Origin: Hymenobacter latericoloratus
Lineage (GTDB): Bacteria > Bacteroidota > Bacteroidia > Cytophagales > Hymenobacteraceae
Length of the DNA stretch: 64,000 bases
Assembly: GCF_014199535.1 (NCBI RefSeq)
Contig: NZ_JACHNV010000005.1
Coordinates: 186,001-250,000, forward strand
Direction of reading: 5' to 3'
A program made the translations under genes and the position numbers. The notes under the pieces were generated by a model, which searched no databases, was not told the origin of the DNA, and was given only the letters and a program-made list of their open reading frames with translations. Each line of letters starts with the position of its first letter. The first letter of the stretch is position 1. Shown here in pieces: positions 60,470-64,000 of this stretch.

Positions 60470-60793
60470 TCACTCAGAATACGGAATGTGCGGGAGCTTG
60501 GTGGCATCGGGCACCCGGCCTACTACCTCGCCCGCGGGCAGATGGGTCTGGCAGGTGAGGCGCTCGGTTGGGAGCAGCCGGCCCGCGGCCTGGTAGCGCA
60601 ACTCCGGCCCGGTGGGCGGCGTTAGCAGCTCAAGGCCCCGGACCACCTGCACCCGGCAGGTGGTGCAGCGGCCCCGGGCACCGCAGGCGTGCAGCCAGTC
60701 GTGGCCGGCGGCCTGAATAGCGGCCAGCAAGGTAGCGCCGGGCGGTACGGCAATGGCCCCGCCGGGCAGATTTTGCACAAGTAGAGTGGGCAT
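60470..60793 (-). CDS. 2Fe-2S plant-type ferredoxin
   Basis: 107-residue soluble beta-grasp ferredoxin. The cluster cysteines are HACGARGRCTTCRVQV (C-x5-C-x2-C) and a distal CQTHL near residue 81, the expected C-x5-C-x2-C-x~35-C spacing of the vertebrate/adrenodoxin-like and XdhC-type proteins. It probably shuttles electrons in the cytoplasm; the reductase is not adjacent. The gap from here to tdk (60213-60469) contains no convincing gene, though a GTG-started plus-strand frame overlaps this gene antisense. Confidence 0.85.
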   Translation of the reverse strand: MPTLLVQNLPGGAIAVPPGATLLAAIQAAGHDWLHACGARGRCTTCRVQVVRGLELLTPPTGPELRYQAAGRLLPTERLTCQTHLPAGEVVGRVPDATKLPHIPYSE

Positions 60794-60827
60794 CTTTCCC
60801 TAAATTGCCCGTTGAATCAGGCTTTTC

Positions 60828-62024
60828 ATGAAGACCAAATATAGCCACGCCAAGCGTGAACAATACGGCCGCCTGCTGGCCTCGCTGCTCTGCGACCAGC
60901 ACTTCGGGGCCCGCCCCACGGCTACGCTCGACGGACCGGCCGTGCTGCGCTTCACTCCCATCCGGCAGGTAAACCTGTTTGTGCTGCAGCAGTTACTAGG
61001 TAAATGGACGGCGGAAATGGCCAAGCTCCGCAGCTCCTACTTCGATTTTGAGGATGCCGACGTGCGCCAGGCCCTGACCCAGTTCATGAACATTCTCTCG
61101 CGGCGCATCAAGCTCAGCCGCCCCGTGTTCGAGCCCCTGCTGGCCCAGGCCATTGCCGATACGCTGGCCGGAACCCTGGCCCCGTCCGAAACATTCACGC
61201 AGAAGCTGCTGGGCGAGGCCACTACCTACACACCGGAGCAGCTGCGGGAAGGCCTGCGCTACCTGGACCTGAACAAGCCCTTGTTTGAGGCCTTTCTGGA
61301 TGCGCTGCCGGCCGGCCAGGAGCAGGAGCGCGACTACCTGCTGAGCCGCTTCCGCCTGCACGAGGAAGCCGCCGCTGCCACGCTGCAGCCCGTTGCGGAA
61401 GTGCTGGAGCAGTTCAACGTTCTGCTACCTCTCTCGGAAAAGGATTTGCTTGAGGAAGATGCTCCTGCCGTTGCGGCTCCGGCGGCCCCTACCCCGCCGG
61501 CAGCACCAACCCCTCCCGTAGCAGCAGCGCCTACGCTGCCTCCTACCCCAGCAACAGCGCCCAAGCCGGAACCGGCGCCGGTAGCCACCGCTCCGACGGC
61601 CCCAAACCGCCCCACGCCTACCCCGGAAGCTCTTACCAAAGCACGGCGGCCTTTGGCGGAGGTAGCCGCGGGCAGCGCCGTGCCGCTGTATGAGAAGTTA
61701 AAGGCCGAGCAGCCAGCCGCTCCCAGCCTGAGCGAGACCCTGCGCCAGGAACGGAGTGCCGCCACGCTGGCCGATAAGGCTCCACGGGTCGAGTCGTTGC
61801 GGGAGGCCATTTCCATCAACCAGCGCTTTAGCTTTATCAATGAGCTGTTCAATGGCGAAAATATGGAGTATCACACCGTTATTCAGCACCTGGACACGCT
61901 GCCTGACGCCAGCACGGCCAAACGCTACGTAACGGAAAATCTGCAGGCTCAGTACGGCTGGGTACGCAAGGAAGAGCACATCAACAAGCTCCTGAAGCTC
62001 ATCGACCGGAAGTTTAGTCTGTAG
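60828..62024 (+). CDS. Conserved hypothetical protein with Pro/Ala-rich linker
   Basis: 398-residue cytoplasmic protein. An N-terminal helical domain (~1-200) is joined by a linker of ~75 residues rich in Pro-Ala-Thr repeats to a C-terminal helical domain containing REAISINQRFSFINELFNGEN and YVTENLQAQYGWVRKEEHIN. I recall similar C-terminal domains being widespread in Bacteroidota without a known role. No signal or membrane segment. A G-U-containing hairpin (62075-62113) follows. Function unknown. Confidence 0.75.
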   Translation: MKTKYSHAKREQYGRLLASLLCDQHFGARPTATLDGPAVLRFTPIRQVNLFVLQQLLGKWTAEMAKLRSSYFDFEDADVRQALTQFMNILSRRIKLSRPVFEPLLAQAIADTLAGTLAPSETFTQKLLGEATTYTPEQLREGLRYLDLNKPLFEAFLDALPAGQEQERDYLLSRFRLHEEAAAATLQPVAEVLEQFNVLLPLSEKDLLEEDAPAVAAPAAPTPPAAPTPPVAAAPTLPPTPATAPKPEPAPVATAPTAPNRPTPTPEALTKARRPLAEVAAGSAVPLYEKLKAEQPAAPSLSETLRQERSAATLADKAPRVESLREAISINQRFSFINELFNGENMEYHTVIQHLDTLPDASTAKRYVTENLQAQYGWVRKEEHINKLLKLIDRKFSL

Positions 62025-62074
62025 CCTCGTGGCGGGCCGGTAATGCGGGCCGTTTGGGTCGGGGCGCTTTGCAG

Positions 62075-62113
62075 CGCGGCGGCCGGCTGGCAGTACGTCA
62101 GTCGGCCGCCGCG
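62075..62113 (+). terminator. GC-rich hairpin after the conserved protein gene
   Basis: 15-bp stem (62075-62089 with 62099-62113) with one G-U pair and a 9-nt loop. No T run follows, so either factor-dependent termination or an mRNA end-protecting structure is possible. Confidence 0.6.
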
Positions 62114-62194
62114 GCTTTCGGGGCCGCTATGCTACCGGACTGCTTTATCTTGCCTGGCTTGCCAAGGCGAAATTTTCGCTGCTTAGTGCTTTGT

Positions 62195-63292
62195 ATGGCC
62201 CCTATGCCCTCTCCTGCATCCTTCCTGCCAACGCTCCGCTGGCCGCGCTGGCTGCTGGTGTACCTGCTGGCGCTGGGGCTGGTAGCGGGCCCGGCGTACA
62301 CCATGTACGTGCACTACGATTTCTCCCACTCCCTTGATACGCGCAGCTACCTGCGCGTGGCCCGGGGCGAGTTTGCGGGCGTTAGTATTACGCGGCGCTA
62401 CCGGGTGCTGGTGCCCTGGGCCGCGGCGTCCGTAGCCTGGCCGCTGGAGAAAGTGTACGCCCGCATCTGGCCCCACCGCGCCACCACCGACTGGCCGCTC
62501 CGGCTGGGGTTTTACGCGGTAAACTGCCTGCTGATGGCTGGGTTTGGGTTGGTGCTGTTCCGCAGCTGCCAGCTATACGGGGCCTCGCCCCCGGCTGCGG
62601 CGCTGGCCGTGGCCGCCGTGCTGGTGAGCCGCTGGGCCGTGTACACGGCCGGCCTACCCCTGGTCGACAGCCTATACCTGCTGGTGTTTGCCCTGGCCTT
62701 CTACGCGGTTCGCCAGGGCTCGGGCCCGGCGCTGGTGGCCGTACTGCTGCTGGGGCCGCACGCGAAAGAATCGTTTGTATTTCTGGTGCCGTGGCTGCTG
62801 TGGTGGGGGCAGCGGGCCCTGCGCTGGCCCGCCCAGGCTGGCTGGCTGCTGCTGAGCGGCGCGGTGGTGCTGGCCCTGCGGCGCTGGATTGATGCCCGCA
62901 TTGGGGCAGCAGCGGCCGAGAGTGTGCACAACGCGCTGGCGCACACGGAAAACCTGCTTTATTCCCTGCACCGCCTGTTCTCCGTGAAAGGAGCCGGCGA
63001 AATCTTCAGCATCTTCGGGTTTTTCAGCCTGGTGCTGCTGGCTGGGCTGCGGGGCCGGGCGGCGCGGGCGGTCTGGCTTAGGCCGCTGGGCTGGCCGGCC
63101 CTGAGTCTGCTAGCTGTTGTAGCCATCCACATGCTGCTTTCCGGCGACCTGGGGCGGATGGGCTACCTGGCGGCACCGGTTTTTGCCGTGGCTTTCTCCC
63201 TGATTCTTACCCATCATCCCCTGTTCCAGTGGCTGGGCGCAGGCTTTGCCAGGCAGCGCCCACCGCTGAGCGAAACGCCGGACCAGCCGTAA
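62195..63292 (+). CDS. Polytopic membrane protein (GT-C-like)
   Basis: 365-residue protein with about nine predicted helices. A loop of the GT-C kind lies early (YDFSHSLDTRSYLRVARGEF, shown in part), with an Asp-rich start like those of lipid-linked-sugar glycosyltransferases, but no family is certain. A second polytopic protein is encoded on the opposite strand, and their 3' ends overlap by 86 bp. ATG 62195 is the most likely start. Function unknown. Confidence 0.65.
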   Translation: MAPMPSPASFLPTLRWPRWLLVYLLALGLVAGPAYTMYVHYDFSHSLDTRSYLRVARGEFAGVSITRRYRVLVPWAAASVAWPLEKVYARIWPHRATTDWPLRLGFYAVNCLLMAGFGLVLFRSCQLYGASPPAAALAVAAVLVSRWAVYTAGLPLVDSLYLLVFALAFYAVRQGSGPALVAVLLLGPHAKESFVFLVPWLLWWGQRALRWPAQAGWLLLSGAVVLALRRWIDARIGAAAAESVHNALAHTENLLYSLHRLFSVKGAGEIFSIFGFFSLVLLAGLRGRAARAVWLRPLGWPALSLLAVVAIHMLLSGDLGRMGYLAAPVFAVAFSLILTHHPLFQWLGAGFARQRPPLSETPDQP

Positions 63293-64000
63293 GCCCGGCC
63301 CCAGCGGCGGCCAGCAGCAACGGCAGCACCGGCACCACAAAGCGCGACGCTCCCAGCGGCCCCGTCAGGAAAGCAACGTACCCTACCAGGGCCAGCAGCA
63401 GCAACCGGGAAACCCGGCTATAGCTCCGGCTTGCCAGGAACCGGAGCACTAGTACCAGCCGTAGTAGGTTGGCCGCCAGTATCAGCAGCAAGCCGGCCAG
63501 CAGGCCCAGCGGCAGGTGCCGCAGGTACTCCCACAGGGCCGGGGAGCCCCGCTGATTCAGGTGGTGCAGCAAGCCCGGGCCCGCCGCATCTTGCAGGCCC
63601 AGAAAGTACACCAGGTCAAACCGGCCAGGGTCCAGAAAGAAAGTGAGCATGCCGCGCAGGTGCTGCCCCGCGTAGGCCAACGGGTAGCGCCACAGCACGG
63701 TCATTCCGGCCCGCTGAACGTAGTGCTGCTGGTCCCGGAAGGCGGGCAGACGCTCACTCTCCGCCAGGGTACTGCGCACGAAGTTTTCCGCCGCGGCCGG
63801 GCCTTCGGCGGCTTGCAGCACGCCCCGCACGTTGTAGCGCAACAGATTAATTTCGGTAATGCTGGAGAAGTGAAAATACCCCGTCCGTGCTTCGTTGCGG
63901 CTCATCCAGAGCAATGCCACCAGCACGGGAACCGCCCCCCACACCGCCAGGGCCGGCCGCTGCCGACGCCAGCCCGTAACCAGGCCCAGCACCAACAGGA
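63207..64000 (-). CDS. Polytopic membrane protein, GT39-like C-terminal part (5' partial)
   Basis: The frame runs off the right edge, so the start is missing; ~265 residues are visible. Several helices flank a luminal loop (NEARTGYFHFSSITEINLLRYN; PAFRDQQHYVQRAGM), a layout seen in C-terminal regions of GT39/ArnT-like glycosyltransferases, whose aspartate-rich catalytic loop would lie in the missing part. The last helix ends in FVVPVLPLLLAAAGAGL. The 3' end overlaps the convergent gene by 86 bp (63207-63292). Identification is tentative. Confidence 0.6.
   Translation of the reverse strand, partial: LLVLGLVTGWRRQRPALAVWGAVPVLVALLWMSRNEARTGYFHFSSITEINLLRYNVRGVLQAAEGPAAAENFVRSTLAESERLPAFRDQQHYVQRAGMTVLWRYPLAYAGQHLRGMLTFFLDPGRFDLVYFLGLQDAAGPGLLHHLNQRGSPALWEYLRHLPLGLLAGLLLILAANLLRLVLVLRFLASRSYSRVSRLLLLALVGYVAFLTGPLGASRFVVPVLPLLLAAAGAGLTAGPAFRSAVGAAWQSLRPATGTGDDG

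Noticed and set aside
60313..60558. Plus-strand 81-aa frame between tdk and the ferredoxin gene
   Set aside because: Low-complexity, GTG start, and half of it lies antisense to the well-supported ferredoxin gene.

Overview
The window looks like a chromosomal segment of a GC-rich Bacteroidota, most likely a Hymenobacter-like member of the Cytophagales. The evidence is a PorZ-type beta-propeller protein with a type IX secretion C-terminal domain, a short NuoG of the Bacteroidota kind, promoters of the TTTG-N19-TAnnTTTG type, almost no Shine-Dalgarno sequences, and many lipoproteins and FKBP proteins. Phylum is secure; the genus is inferred from overall resemblance. I saw no rRNA, tRNA, CRISPR array, prophage or transposase.

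Layout. 1-16 kb is housekeeping and metabolic: an M1 metallopeptidase cut by the left edge, small membrane, PH-domain and lipoprotein genes, an S9 peptidase, a type II NADH dehydrogenase, an ArsR regulator with a thioredoxin-like ferredoxin, a YjjG-type HAD phosphatase, a short SIMPL lipoprotein, a deoxynucleotide-monophosphate-kinase-like P-loop protein, a GH43 enzyme, P5C dehydrogenase (pruA) and a Uma2-type nuclease. 16.0-35.2 kb is respiratory complex I in two pieces. nuoABCDE-x-FGHIJ ends at a clear terminator at 25.0 kb. About 4.3 kb of unrelated genes follow (a possible decayed gene, a serine hydrolase, an ECF sigma factor with a small membrane protein, a MaoC dehydratase). nuoKL-y-MN then completes the set. 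The two insertions x (coiled coil) and y (very AT-rich, secreted) are not complex I subunits.

35-44 kb holds an OmpA/DUF937 fusion, a DEDDy exonuclease, an sdpI/sdpR-like pair, a DUF2314 lipoprotein, aspS, secreted proteins, tadA and a superoxide dismutase. 44.4-48.0 kb is the most unusual locus. A short class II terpene-cyclase-like protein with a DxDDTA motif is divergent from a UbiA prenyltransferase, which converges with a GT4 glycosyltransferase. 48-64 kb has a nucleoside permease, ndk, nrnA, five consecutive FKBP-type PPIase genes, recO, porZ, tdk, a 2Fe-2S ferredoxin, a conserved cytoplasmic protein and two convergent polytopic membrane proteins; the last is cut by the right edge.

The intergenic spaces are rich in long inverted repeats of about 15-34 bp per arm. 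At least three share GTCAT-rich ends and resemble a dispersed REP-like family, and several lie inside the nuo transcription unit. Where arms differ, the mismatch usually leaves a G-U pair in the transcribed direction, suggesting the structures act as RNA.
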